Below, one piece after another: positions 44,033 through 52,883 of a stretch of 64,000 bases of DNA. The translations under genes and the position numbers were made by a program. The notes under the pieces are model-generated. The model was not told the origin of the DNA. It saw only the letters and a list, made by a program, of their open reading frames with translations, and did not search any database. Positions within the stretch are counted from its first letter, which is position 1, and each line of letters starts with the position of its first letter. The stretch spans positions 197,405 through 261,404 of the forward strand of contig AOLX01000023.1 of assembly GCA_000336895.1 (NCBI GenBank), written 5' to 3'. This DNA comes from Haloarcula argentinensis DSM 12282. Lineage in GTDB: Archaea > Halobacteriota > Halobacteria > Halobacteriales > Haloarculaceae.

Positions 44033-44152
44033 TTACGGGAGAAACAGGTCCGCGCTGTCGAACGTCTCGCCACAGTCGTCGCATTCGTACTCAGTGCCAT
44101 TGGTCGTCGAGACGTGCCCGCTACAGGCCGGACACGTCGAGCCGTCTATCAT
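44033..44152 (-). CDS. 39-residue zinc-ribbon microprotein
   Basis: A short frame between the two tRNA genes starts at ATG 44152 and stops at TAA 44035-44033. The product begins MIDGSTCPACSGHVS and continues YECDDCGETFDSADLFLP, with two CxxC pairs spaced as in a single zinc ribbon. It is below the usual annotation cutoff but its cysteines and acidic composition are convincing. The role is unknown; such microproteins may act in regulation. Confidence 0.65.
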   Translation of the reverse strand: MIDGSTCPACSGHVSTTNGTEYECDDCGETFDSADLFLP

Positions 44153-44301
44153 GCCACGAACTACCACCACTCCGGATATATGGATTACGGGCGACTATCA
44201 ATCGAGATAGACGCCCTGATACCCGGGACGATGGTGTGCGCGACTGGCAGGAATCGAATCCACAGGGACCATCCGCTCGTCACGTCTGTTCGTCGCAGGA
44301 T

Positions 44302-44324
44302 GGGTCTGGGCGGATTCGAACCAC
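44302..44324 (-). repeat. Detached copy of the tRNA-Val 3' end (att-like)
   Basis: Bases 44302-44324 match 44423-44445, the 3' end of tRNA-Val, at 22 of 23 positions. It lies 121 bp downstream of the tRNA. Two weaker T-arm-like blocks (near 44246 and 44351) flank it. This looks like a leftover attachment site. Confidence 0.75.
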
Positions 44325-44421
44325 GGTCACTCCGCGCTGCTTCGTTCCCTGATTCGAATCACCATCTCCCACACAGACACCGCTGGCTCCTCGTTGCACT
44401 CGTCGCAGTCGGTGTCAGAAG

Positions 44422-44495
44422 TGGGTCCGGGCGGATTCGAACCACCGGCCTCGGCCTTGTAAAGGCCACGTCATAACCAACTAGACCACGGACCC
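44422..44495 (-). tRNA. tRNA-Val (TAC)
   Basis: On the minus strand the acceptor GGGTCCG pairs with CGGACCC. The anticodon arm is TGGCC, loop TTTACAA, GGCCG, giving anticodon UAC. The T-arm GGTTCGAATCC is intact. A copy of its 3' end lies downstream. Confidence 0.95.
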
Positions 44496-44592
44496 GTACG
44501 CCTTCGTTTTCCATCGGTAGGAATAACGCTTTCTCTCTCGGTCGACAGTGGGCACCGACAGTATTACCCACGGCCTACCCCTCACACGGGGT

Positions 44593-45168
44593 ATGCAGCG
44601 CCCCGCCGTAGTCGTGCTCGGACTTGTGGGCCTTCTCGTCGCCGCCGCCGTCGTCCTCCAGACCGGCCTCTGGGTCGAGGTGCTTGGCACCGGCGAGTAC
44701 GAGGAGGGTACAGTGATAGTCCATGACAACACCACACCCGAGACGGCGACCCCACTGCAATGTGACCGCTCGCCCAACGGGACGGAGGTGGTCGCCTGTT
44801 CTGACTCCCAGCAATTGGCGACCGTCACAGTCAATATTTCAAACACTTGGAAGCAGCGCTATGTCGGCCTGAGCGAGACCGAGTCGCTCGGCCCCGACGA
44901 GGGCATGCTGTTCGTCCACGACGAGGCGGGCCAGCACACCTACGTCATGCGGAACATGTCGTTCCCGCTCGATATCATCTTCATCGACGCCAACGGCACT
45001 ATCACAACCATCCACCACGCGCCGCTCCCGCCGGAGGGGACCAGTGGGAGCGACCTGACGGGCTACGAGGGGCGAGGAAAGTACGTCCTCGAAGCGAATC
45101 GCGGGTGGACGAACCGGACCGGCGTCGAGGTCGGCGACCGGGTCGAACTGCCGCCCGAAGCCACGTAG
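44593..45168 (+). CDS. DUF192 domain protein with N-terminal membrane anchor
   Basis: The start MQRPAVVVLGLVGLLVAAAVV gives 191 residues. One N-terminal hydrophobic helix anchors or exports a DUF192 domain (about 75-185) with WKQRYVGLSE, GMLFVHDE, YVMRNMSFPLDIIFID and YVLEANRGW. The family is widespread, small and of unknown function. The longer frame start at 44548 overlaps the tRNA promoter region and is rejected. The gene ends 39 bp before the ABC exporter start, so the two are probably one transcript. Confidence 0.82.
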   Translation: MQRPAVVVLGLVGLLVAAAVVLQTGLWVEVLGTGEYEEGTVIVHDNTTPETATPLQCDRSPNGTEVVACSDSQQLATVTVNISNTWKQRYVGLSETESLGPDEGMLFVHDEAGQHTYVMRNMSFPLDIIFIDANGTITTIHHAPLPPEGTSGSDLTGYEGRGKYVLEANRGWTNRTGVEVGDRVELPPEAT

Positions 45169-45207
45169 CCCGACGGCCTTTTGCAGGTTCGGCCCCTGAA
45201 TTCGACA

Positions 45208-47130
45208 ATGGATTTCGACGCGGGTTCGGACGATGACGTGTTCGAAGACGCCAGAGAACGCGTCGACCGACCGATGCTCCGATTGTTCACCGGCTACGGC
45301 CGGGGTCAGTTAGGGGCGTTCGTCGTCGGCCTGTTCAGCTCTATCGTGGCTCGGATGTTGGACCTGCTGCCGCCGATCCTCTTGGCGCTGGCTATTGACG
45401 CTATCTTTCTACAGGAGGCCGAATACGGCCTCTTCCTGGTACCCGACGCCTGGATTCCCGACGGGCAGGGGCCACAGCTGTGGCTCACTGCCGGTATCAT
45501 CGCCGCCTCGTTCGGCCTCGGGGCCGTCTTCCACTGGAGTCGGAACTGGGGCTGGAACAAGTTCGCCCAGCACGTCCAACACGCCGTTCGCACGGACACC
45601 TACGAGACGATGCAGCGGCTGAACATGGACTTCTTCGCCGACAAGCAGACCGGCGAGATGATGTCGGTGCTGTCGAACGACGTGAACCGGCTGGAGAAGT
45701 TCCTCAACGACGGCCTGAACTCCGCCTCGCGGATGATAATCATGGTCGTCGGCATCGCCACGTATCTGTTCTACATGAACTGGCAGTTGGCGCTGGTCGC
45801 GCTGTTGCCGGTCCCGATTATCGCCGTGTTCACGAAGCGGTTCATCGACGTCATCCAGCCGAAATACGCCGAGGTCCGGTCGACGGTCGGCAAACTCAAC
45901 TCCAGACTGGAAAACAACCTCAGCGGCATCCAAATAATCAAGACTGCCAACACTGAGCCCTACGAGGCGGACCGCGTTGAAGACACTTCTGAGGACTACC
46001 TCGACGCCAACTGGGACGCCATCGAGACGCGTATCACCTTCTTCCCCGGCCTCCGGCTGGTCTCGGGCATCGGCTTCGTCGTCACGTTCATCGTCGGCGG
46101 ACTGATGGTCACCGGCCAGGCACCCGGGCCGCTGACGGCACCGCTCTCCCGCGGGCAGTTCGTCGCGTTCATCATCTACACGCAGCGGTTCGTCTGGCCG
46201 ATGGCCCAGTTCGGGCAGATCATCAACATGTACCAGCGGGCCTACGCCTCCGCCGAGCGCGTGTTCGGGCTGATGGACACGCCCGGCCGTCTCGAGGAGG
46301 CCGAGGACGCGCCGCCGCTCGATGTGACCGAGGGGCGCGTCGAGTACGACGACGTGTCTTTCGGCTACGACAGCGACGACGAGCCGGTGCTTTCGGACAT
46401 CTCCTTTGAGGCTGAGGGTGGCGAGACGGTCGCCCTCGTCGGCCCGACCGGTGCGGGGAAATCCACCGTCCTGAAGCTCCTGCTCCGGATGTACGACGTT
46501 GACTCCGGCGCGGTTCGCATCGACGGCCAGAACGTCCGGGACGTACAGATACAGAGCATCCGCCGTGCCATCGGCTACGTCAGCCAGGAGACGTTCCTCT
46601 TCTACGGCACTGTCCGGGAGAACATCGCCTACGGAACCTTCGACGCGACCGAGGAGGAAATCGTCGCTGCCGCGGAGGCCGCCGAAGCCGACCAGTTCGT
46701 CCGTAATCTCCCGGACGGCTACGACACGATGGTCGGCGAGCGCGGCGTCAAACTTTCGGGCGGCCAGCGCCAGCGCATCGCCATCGCGCGGGCGATCCTG
46801 AAAGACCCCGAAATCCTTATTCTCGACGAGGCGACCAGCGACGTGGACACGGAGACGGAGATGCTCATTCAGCGGTCGCTCGACGACCTGACCGCCGACC
46901 GGACCACGTTCGCCATCGCGCACCGCCTCTCGACGGTGAAAGACGCCGACACGATCCTGGTCGTCGAGGATGGCCGCATCGTCGAACGTGGGAGCCACGC
47001 AGAACTGCTCGCTGCTGATGGCCTCTATGCTAACCTCTGGGCGGTCCAAGCTGGCGAAATCGACGAGCTCCCGGAAGAATTCGTCGAGCGGGCGATTCAG
47101 CGACGGGCGCGGACGGATGCTGATGACTGA
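45208..47130 (+). CDS. ABC exporter with fused membrane and ATPase domains
   Basis: The start MDFDAGSDDDVFEDAR gives 640 residues. Six membrane helices (about 35-330) with the DFFADKQTGEMMSVLSNDV intracellular loop precede the ATPase domain. Walker A GPTGAGKST starts at about residue 412, the signature LSGGQRQR at about 516 and Walker B ILILDEATSD follows; the switch AHRLSTV is intact. This is an MsbA/lipid-A-exporter-type half transporter working as a dimer. Its cargo is unknown. The 3' end is followed by a 55-bp tandem repeat. Confidence 0.92.
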   Translation: MDFDAGSDDDVFEDARERVDRPMLRLFTGYGRGQLGAFVVGLFSSIVARMLDLLPPILLALAIDAIFLQEAEYGLFLVPDAWIPDGQGPQLWLTAGIIAASFGLGAVFHWSRNWGWNKFAQHVQHAVRTDTYETMQRLNMDFFADKQTGEMMSVLSNDVNRLEKFLNDGLNSASRMIIMVVGIATYLFYMNWQLALVALLPVPIIAVFTKRFIDVIQPKYAEVRSTVGKLNSRLENNLSGIQIIKTANTEPYEADRVEDTSEDYLDANWDAIETRITFFPGLRLVSGIGFVVTFIVGGLMVTGQAPGPLTAPLSRGQFVAFIIYTQRFVWPMAQFGQIINMYQRAYASAERVFGLMDTPGRLEEAEDAPPLDVTEGRVEYDDVSFGYDSDDEPVLSDISFEAEGGETVALVGPTGAGKSTVLKLLLRMYDVDSGAVRIDGQNVRDVQIQSIRRAIGYVSQETFLFYGTVRENIAYGTFDATEEEIVAAAEAAEADQFVRNLPDGYDTMVGERGVKLSGGQRQRIAIARAILKDPEILILDEATSDVDTETEMLIQRSLDDLTADRTTFAIAHRLSTVKDADTILVVEDGRIVERGSHAELLAADGLYANLWAVQAGEIDELPEEFVERAIQRRARTDADD

Positions 47131-47270
47131 AACGGTGAGAACGCAATGTTCGAACCGTCAGTTATCAGGAGTTGCCGACGATTGAATCGGCGAGTGCTCC
47201 ATGCCCAAGCTGTCAATGGTCGGCAGTTGCCGACGATTGAAGCGGTGAGGGCTCCATGTCCGAGTCGTCC
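47126..47270 (+). repeat. 55-bp tandem repeat starting at the exporter stop codon
   Basis: Three units with an exact period of 55 start at 47126 (ACTGAAACGGTGAG), 47181 (ATTGAATCGGCGAG) and 47236 (ATTGAAGCGGTGAG). The second and third are most alike; both continue GCTCCATG. The first includes the exporter's TGA. Small internal changes show age. Confidence 0.85.
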
Positions 47271-47423
47271 GGCCCTGCTAACAGCCAATTCTCCGGAATA
47301 AGCCGGATTGAAATAGCTGGTCGCTGAAGGGAGCATCTTTCACAGAACCAAGTTCTCTCCTGTCACTCTGGTCTGGTAGTGCTAGCTAAGTCCCGTCCAC
47401 GGACTATAACAGACTCTCACAGC

Positions 47424-47855
47424 TTAGGCAGTAGTTCCGCCGCTGCCGTCGACCGCCTCTTGGGTGACAAACAAATACGAGACGACGAATGAGACAGCAA
47501 ACAGCGGCGGGAGAGCCAGGAGCTGCATCATCGGATCTGGCGGTGTGACGAACGCGCCGGCCACAAGCGCCAGGAGGACGGCCAGCGAGTAGGCAGTGGC
47601 CACCCGCTCACGCCGGTCGGCTGGCTCCGTGCGCGGCTCCCAGTCGTTTCGGACGTAGCGGAGCCAGACGTAGTAGACCAGCCCAAAACCTGTAGAGAGA
47701 AGCAGGAACATACCGATCACTGACCCGTTGCGTGCTCTGGCCTCTGCACGGGCCCAGTACCCCAGTGCGATGAGATTCCCAATGTAGATGACGACCGTAA
47801 GCGCTAGAGTAGCACTCGCTAAAGGCTGTTCAGCGGCGAACGGGGCGAATTGCAC
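47424..47855 (-). CDS. Four-helix membrane protein of unknown function
   Basis: The 143-residue protein has about four hydrophobic helices, including LTVVIYIGNLIALGYW and MFLLLSTGFGLVYYVWLRYV. The start MQFAPFAAEQPLASA lies immediately after an AT-rich promoter-like stretch. A charged loop (DWEPRTEPADRRERVA) splits two helix pairs. No family is recognised. It stands alone. Confidence 0.6.
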   Translation of the reverse strand: MQFAPFAAEQPLASATLALTVVIYIGNLIALGYWARAEARARNGSVIGMFLLLSTGFGLVYYVWLRYVRNDWEPRTEPADRRERVATAYSLAVLLALVAGAFVTPPDPMMQLLALPPLFAVSFVVSYLFVTQEAVDGSGGTTA

Positions 47856-47999
47856 AGGTCTCAGTCGTTTTTACATAAGTATAGGCTTTCCGTGAGAAGA
47901 GAGGCACCGCCGCTGGGTTAACAGTGAATAGCCCAAGACACCGATTTCTATCCGGCTGGGCACAAACGATTATTACGTGTTGTATTGTAATGCTATCAC

Positions 48000-48443
48000 A
48001 TGGTAACCACGTACCTCGCTAGCATGGGACTAATGGGTGCATTAGTGGTGGCGGTGGTCGCATGGATGGTCCGCGTGCGTGGCTGGTATCAATACAGTCC
48101 GGGGGCGTCGACGAGCGGCCGGTCCCCGGCGGGCGACCACGAGAGCCGGTTCGAGACGCACGCTGACCAGCCGATGGTCTGGGTCGCCGCGTTCGCGGTG
48201 CTGGTCGTCGGCCTCCTGATCGGCGTCGTCGCGTCTATCTCCGGCCCCGTCGGAACTCAGTCGATAGCAGGGCTGGCGGTCGCCGTCGTCGGCGGGGCGG
48301 CCCTCTGTGGGTACCTGCTGTTTGGCGTCTACCTGTCGGCGACGCGACGGGGGCACCCCCGCTCGCTGGCCGTCGCGGAATCCGCGACCGTCGCCGGCGT
48401 GCTCTTTCTCATCGCCATCGGCTTCCAGCTTGTCGGGGCCTGA
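48000..48443 (+). CDS. Haloarchaeal membrane protein near the oxidase genes
   Basis: The 147-residue product has four helices: an N-terminal one (LMGALVVAVVAWMVRV), two in the middle (VWVAAFAVLVVGLLIGVVAS and AGLAVAVVGGAALCGYLLFGVYL) and a C-terminal VAGVLFLIAIGFQLVG. A polar loop (SGRSPAGDHESRFETHADQP) contains two histidines. It may belong to the respiratory neighbourhood, but this is only by position. AT-rich bases with a small ATTAC..GTAAT inverted repeat precede the ATG. Confidence 0.6.
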   Translation: MVTTYLASMGLMGALVVAVVAWMVRVRGWYQYSPGASTSGRSPAGDHESRFETHADQPMVWVAAFAVLVVGLLIGVVASISGPVGTQSIAGLAVAVVGGAALCGYLLFGVYLSATRRGHPRSLAVAESATVAGVLFLIAIGFQLVGA

Positions 48444-48517
48444 GTCCCGTCGGGCCTGCAAATTAAAACGATTGACAGATCGGTGGCACTGCTGTCGTGC
48501 CGGGTGTGCAGTGAGTT

Positions 48518-49102
48518 TCAACGGCTGCTATCAGTCTGCAGCGGTGGTGCCTCGAACACGCTGTCACAGCAATCACAGACCACGACTGGGCTGTCCCGCC
48601 CGCGCCGGGTGAACTGCAAGTTGTCGTGGCCACAGTCTGGACATGGCTCCGGCCGCCGCTCCGTTTCGCAGTTGGGACAACTGAACGTGAGCGCCGCCCC
48701 GCCGGAGTCCAGCCGCATATCACCGTGCCCACAGTCGGGACAGGATAGCGGGACCCTGATGTCGTCTGTTTCCCGCGGGACGCCGATGGCAAACGCAACG
48801 AGTTCACTCCCCGTATCGTTCCAGCCTGTATGGAACTCTCCCGGACCGAATCTGACGAGCTGGCCAGCAGCGACGGTGACGGTGCGATCCATTGTCTCCA
48901 CCGTGGCCTCCCCGTCGAGTACCAGATACAGTTCCTCCTGATCCATGTGGGCGTGGAGCCCGCCAGGAAAGCCGTCGCCCGGGACGATCCGGTAGTGATT
49001 GATCGCGAGTTCGGTCGTACAGAGCGCGTCAGTCATTGGCTGACGGGCACTGCCTGTGGCGAAGGTTCCGCCATCGAGTCGGTCGAGGGTGACGTGTTCC
49101 AT
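48518..49102 (-). CDS. Cupin protein with C-terminal zinc ribbons
   Basis: The 194-residue protein has a cupin barrel (about 25-115) with HAHMDQEELYLVLDGEAT and FGPGEFHTGWND carrying the metal-binding histidines and glutamate. A C-terminal part holds several cysteine pairs: CPDCG, CPNCE, CPDCG and CDCCD, enough for two zinc ribbons. This fusion is unusual and hints at nucleic-acid or protein binding with a small-molecule sensor. The function is unknown. It is near but not obviously part of the oxidase operon. Confidence 0.75.
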   Translation of the reverse strand: MEHVTLDRLDGGTFATGSARQPMTDALCTTELAINHYRIVPGDGFPGGLHAHMDQEELYLVLDGEATVETMDRTVTVAAGQLVRFGPGEFHTGWNDTGSELVAFAIGVPRETDDIRVPLSCPDCGHGDMRLDSGGAALTFSCPNCETERRPEPCPDCGHDNLQFTRRGRDSPVVVCDCCDSVFEAPPLQTDSSR

Positions 49103-49148
49103 GGAGTATCCCAGGCGGTGCCATGAGGAAAAACTCCCCCAGACCGCG

Positions 49149-49415
49149 CTACAGTATCGAGTACGCGGCGGCCCCGGTCAGCGCGAGCGCAGCAACAGTC
49201 CCGCCCAGCACGAGGTACGTGACGGCGCGGGGTTCCCAGCGGAGGTGCTGGTAGTACGCGGCGACGCCAACGGCCTTGACGACCGACAGCACCATGATGA
49301 GCGCGAAGGCGGCCCAGTAGGCGCTGTCGACGAGGCCGGCGAATTCGACGACGGCCTGTGCGGTTGCGAACACGAACAACACGACGTATATCACGGTGTA
49401 GCCTTTCCAGTCCAT
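49149..49415 (-). CDS. coxD: Cytochrome c oxidase subunit IV-like membrane protein
   Basis: The 88-residue protein has three helices (YTVIYVVLFVFATAQAVVEF, FALIMVLSVVKAVGVAAYYQHLRWEP and a C-terminal one). The KAxxVAxYYQHLRxEP phrase is typical of the prokaryotic COX4 family (CtaF/CoxD-like). It starts 4 bp after the fused CoxAC stop and is surely part of the same operon, stabilising the oxidase. Confidence 0.85.
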   Translation of the reverse strand: MDWKGYTVIYVVLFVFATAQAVVEFAGLVDSAYWAAFALIMVLSVVKAVGVAAYYQHLRWEPRAVTYLVLGGTVAALALTGAAAYSIL

Positions 49416-49419
49416 TGTT

Positions 49420-51990
49420 CTAGAGGATGTAAAACAGCGGGAACAGGAACAACCAGACGATGTCGACGAAGTGCCAGTACAGCCCGAAGTACTCGATGGC
49501 CCTGTCGTCGCCCTGGTAGGCCCCGTTCCATGCCCGGACGGTCATGTACGCACAGATGATGAGCCCGATAGTGACGTGGGCTCCGTGGAGCCCGGTCGTC
49601 AGGTAGAACGTCGACGACGCGATGTTCGTCGAGAGGTTCCACCCGTTCGGGAACGTCTCTGTACTGATGTGGAACAGGTGCTGCCACTCCAGTCCCTTGT
49701 TGATGAGGAAGCCGACCCCGAGCGCGAACGTTCCGGCCAGCGCGGCAACGGTCCCGCGCTTGCTCTCCCGTTCGGCGGCGACCATCGCCAGCACGACGAG
49801 GAAACTCGACGTGAGCAACAGGTACGTGTTGATGAGGCCGGGCATGGTCACGTGCTCGGCGGGAATGAGGTCGTGGTGCCAGGCCGTCCAGCCGTAGGCG
49901 ACCCGGACGAAGGCGTAGGAGCCGATGAACGCCCCGAACAGGACGATGTCACTGGCGAGGAACGTCCACATCCCGAGTTTCATCTTCTCGACGCGCTCGA
50001 AGGGCCACCGCTCGGCGATGGCCATCTCCGGCGCGTGGAACGGCTCGCGGGTCATCCCGACGAGCGACCCGAACGTTGCCACCCCACCGACGGCCGCCAT
50101 GGTCAAGTAAAACACGCTGCCCGTCCGCACGCCCGAGAGCCCGAGGAACGCGATGAACCCGCCGAGGCTGACGAGGAACGGCCAGAAACTGGCGTGGCTG
50201 GCATGCTCCTCGCCGCTGACCTCGTGGGTCGATTCCATCGTGGTTGCCGTCGTTGCGGCTCTCGCCGTCACCGCGCCGCCGTCCGTCACGGTTCCACCGT
50301 CGGTCGCCGCGTGGCCATGCGCCGCGGCTCCGGGCATGCTTTCGGTCCGCTCGGCGACCGTCTCCTCGTCGAGGAACTCCAGTTTCCCGGTGCCGTAGCT
50401 CGGCACGCCGGGGAAGTTTTCGAGCGGCGGCGGCGAGGAGACAGCCCACTCGGCAGAGGTGGCGTACTCCCAGGGGTTCGGCCCGACATCTTCGCCGCGC
50501 CAGAGGCTCACGAAGAGGTTATAGAACATGAGGAGGAAGCTCGCCCCGAGGATGAACCCGCCGACAGTAGCCATGGTGTGCCATATCTGCAGGCCGTCGG
50601 GGTAGACGAACACACGACGGGGCGTCTCCCAGGCGATGAACATCGGGAAGTACAGCAGATTGAACCCGAGGAAGTAGACGCCGAACTGTATCTTCCCAAG
50701 GGTTTCGTTGTACATTTTCCCGGTTATTTTCGGATACCAGTAGTACAGCCCGCCGAACAGCGCCGTCGCGCCCGCGACCATCACGTAGTGGAAGTGGGCG
50801 ACGACCCAGTACGTCCCGCGGAACTGGTAGTCGAGCACGATTGCACCGAGGAAGACGCCGGTGATGCCGCCGATGATGAACAGGATGAGCGCACCGAGCG
50901 AGAACAGGAACGGCGTCGTGAACCGGACCCGTCCCTTTGCCATCGTGTAGATGAGCGAGAACACCATCAGGTCGAAGGGCAGGGAGATGCCGATTGTCGT
51001 CGCCATAAATATCGTCTTGATGGGGAGGTTGATGCCAGTCAGGAACATGTGGTGCATCCAGACGACGAAGCTCTGGAGCGCTACCAGCACCATCGAGATG
51101 ATGAACCACTTGCGGCCGACCAGCCGCCGGCCGGTGAAGGTCTGGAAGCACTCGGCCATCACGCCCAGTGCGGGGAAGAAGACGATGTACACCTCCGGAT
51201 GACCGAAGAACCAGAACAGATGTGCCCACAGCAGCGACGCACCCGGGTTGTCCGCGTCGGTCGCCATCGTCGTCCCGTCGATTGAGTACTGGAAGTAGGT
51301 CGTCCCGAGGATATGGTCGGAGGCGAGTATCATCAGCGCCGCAAGCAGCGCCGCGAAGGCGAACAGCATCATCCAGACGGTGAGGTTGATCGACAGCGAG
51401 AAGATAGGGATGTCCCGCATCCGCAGCCCTTCGGCTCGCATGCGGTACATCGTCGTCAGGAAGTTCACCGACCCCAGTGTCACCGCCGCGGTGAACATGA
51501 TGAGCGCCAGCACGACTGAAGTCGCTCCCAGTCCCTCGCCCGGAATATAGGCCGGCGTGTTCAGCGGGGCGTACATCGTCCACCCGCCCGCGAAGGTGGT
51601 CCCCTGGAAGAAGGAGACGCCCATCAGGATGCCCGAGAACAGGTACAGCCAGTACGACAGCGCGTTCAGCCGCGGGAAGGCGAGGTCGTCTGCCCCGATC
51701 TGCAGCGGGACGACGTAGTTCGCGAAGCCGAAGGCAAAGGGTGAGATGAACCAGAACACCATCAGCAGGCCGTGGGTCGACACCGCCTGGTTGTACCCCA
51801 TCGACCCCAGCAAGTCAGCGCCCGAGGAAATCAGCTCGAGGCGGAACAGCAGGGCGAGGACGCCGCCGAAGACCAGGAAGAACAGCGCAGTGATGAGATA
51901 CAGCACGCCGATGTCCTTGTGGTTAGTCGTGAGGAACCACCGGCTGACCGACGATTTGGGCGGCAGGCCGTGTTCGTGATCTTGGCTCAT
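49420..51990 (-). CDS. coxAC: Fused cytochrome c oxidase subunits I and III
   Basis: The 856-residue fusion carries subunit I first. Heme a ligand His73 (STHGLLM), the GHPEVY His264/Tyr268 crosslink site, CuB ligands His313-His314 and heme ligands His399 and His401 (AHFHYV) are all visible. After a linker rich in histidine, threonine and alanine (about 545-600), a subunit III domain runs to WHFVDIVWLFLFPL at the end. It reduces oxygen to water and pumps protons as a type A heme-copper oxidase. The start overlaps coxB by 4 bp. Confidence 0.93.
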   Translation of the reverse strand: MSQDHEHGLPPKSSVSRWFLTTNHKDIGVLYLITALFFLVFGGVLALLFRLELISSGADLLGSMGYNQAVSTHGLLMVFWFISPFAFGFANYVVPLQIGADDLAFPRLNALSYWLYLFSGILMGVSFFQGTTFAGGWTMYAPLNTPAYIPGEGLGATSVVLALIMFTAAVTLGSVNFLTTMYRMRAEGLRMRDIPIFSLSINLTVWMMLFAFAALLAALMILASDHILGTTYFQYSIDGTTMATDADNPGASLLWAHLFWFFGHPEVYIVFFPALGVMAECFQTFTGRRLVGRKWFIISMVLVALQSFVVWMHHMFLTGINLPIKTIFMATTIGISLPFDLMVFSLIYTMAKGRVRFTTPFLFSLGALILFIIGGITGVFLGAIVLDYQFRGTYWVVAHFHYVMVAGATALFGGLYYWYPKITGKMYNETLGKIQFGVYFLGFNLLYFPMFIAWETPRRVFVYPDGLQIWHTMATVGGFILGASFLLMFYNLFVSLWRGEDVGPNPWEYATSAEWAVSSPPPLENFPGVPSYGTGKLEFLDEETVAERTESMPGAAAHGHAATDGGTVTDGGAVTARAATTATTMESTHEVSGEEHASHASFWPFLVSLGGFIAFLGLSGVRTGSVFYLTMAAVGGVATFGSLVGMTREPFHAPEMAIAERWPFERVEKMKLGMWTFLASDIVLFGAFIGSYAFVRVAYGWTAWHHDLIPAEHVTMPGLINTYLLLTSSFLVVLAMVAAERESKRGTVAALAGTFALGVGFLINKGLEWQHLFHISTETFPNGWNLSTNIASSTFYLTTGLHGAHVTIGLIICAYMTVRAWNGAYQGDDRAIEYFGLYWHFVDIVWLFLFPLFYIL

Positions 51991-52766
51991 GCGGGCGCAC
52001 CTCCGAGGGCAGTCGCCTCAGTCGCGATTCGCTGGTCCATCTCGTTGCCGCTTGCCGCCGTCCCGTTCGTCTCCGCGTACCACTCCTCGTACTCGTCCTG
52101 TGGCATCACAACCACGTCCGTCGTCATCAGCGAGTGGCCGCTGCCACACAGCTCGTAGCACTTGGCGGCGTAGGTCCCCGTTTCGTTAGCCGTGAACCAG
52201 GCCGACGTGTACTGGCCCGGGACGGCGTCGGTCTTGACTCGCAACGCCGGTATCCCGAAGTTGTGAAACACGTCCGTCGAGGTCACCTGTAACCTGACCA
52301 CCCGGTCCTGTGGCACCCGGAGCGTGTTGGTCGTGTGCCCGTTCGGATACACGAAGTCCCAGCCGAAGCGGTACCCTTCCACGTCGATCTCCAGCGCCTC
52401 CGCCTGTGCCGGATCGGGCCCCTGCTCGATGTACAGCAGTTGTGAGTACGTCCAGGCGATGAGTGAGACGACGATGACCGCGCTGATGCTGAACGAGTAG
52501 AACACCTTCCGCCCACCCGCGCCGCCGGTTGGCATCTCACCCATTTCTGGGCGCTCAACCTTGTCAGCATACGGGTCCGTTCCGCCCCCGTCGTCGCGAT
52601 ACTTGAGTGCGTGGTACATCGTGTACGCCACGACGACCACCCCGACGGCCGTTCCCAGCAGCAGGAACACCTCGAAGATCTGGTCGAACACCGCACTGGG
52701 TGCCCTGACGTCGCCACCGTGCAAGGGGAACACAACCGTGGTGTATGTTATCAAGGATGCCGCCAT
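51987..52766 (-). CDS. coxB: Cytochrome c oxidase subunit II
   Basis: The 259-residue protein has two N-terminal helices and a cupredoxin domain. CuA ligands are complete: His168, Cys203, Cys207, His211 and Met214, in FHNFGIPALR and KCYELCGSGHSLM. EGYRFGWDF is the usual aromatic electron-entry patch. No cytochrome c domain is fused, so the donor is probably halocyanin. It is the first gene of coxB-coxAC-coxD on the minus strand. Upstream is divergent from a membrane protein gene. Confidence 0.93.
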   Translation of the reverse strand: MAASLITYTTVVFPLHGGDVRAPSAVFDQIFEVFLLLGTAVGVVVVAYTMYHALKYRDDGGGTDPYADKVERPEMGEMPTGGAGGRKVFYSFSISAVIVVSLIAWTYSQLLYIEQGPDPAQAEALEIDVEGYRFGWDFVYPNGHTTNTLRVPQDRVVRLQVTSTDVFHNFGIPALRVKTDAVPGQYTSAWFTANETGTYAAKCYELCGSGHSLMTTDVVVMPQDEYEEWYAETNGTAASGNEMDQRIATEATALGGAPA

Positions 52767-52883
52767 TTCTTCATGATTCTTCCCACCCTGTAATATGTAT
52801 TGCGGTCAGATGGTTGACACATGCCCTTCGCTGGCCTAACGTGTGCGGGAACTTTTTTATCTACTGGCATGTTACAACACACC

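Noticed and set aside
47126..47270. A CRISPR-like array at the 55-bp repeats
   Set aside because: The units are directly adjacent and diverge along their length with no constant repeat and variable spacer; no cas genes are present.
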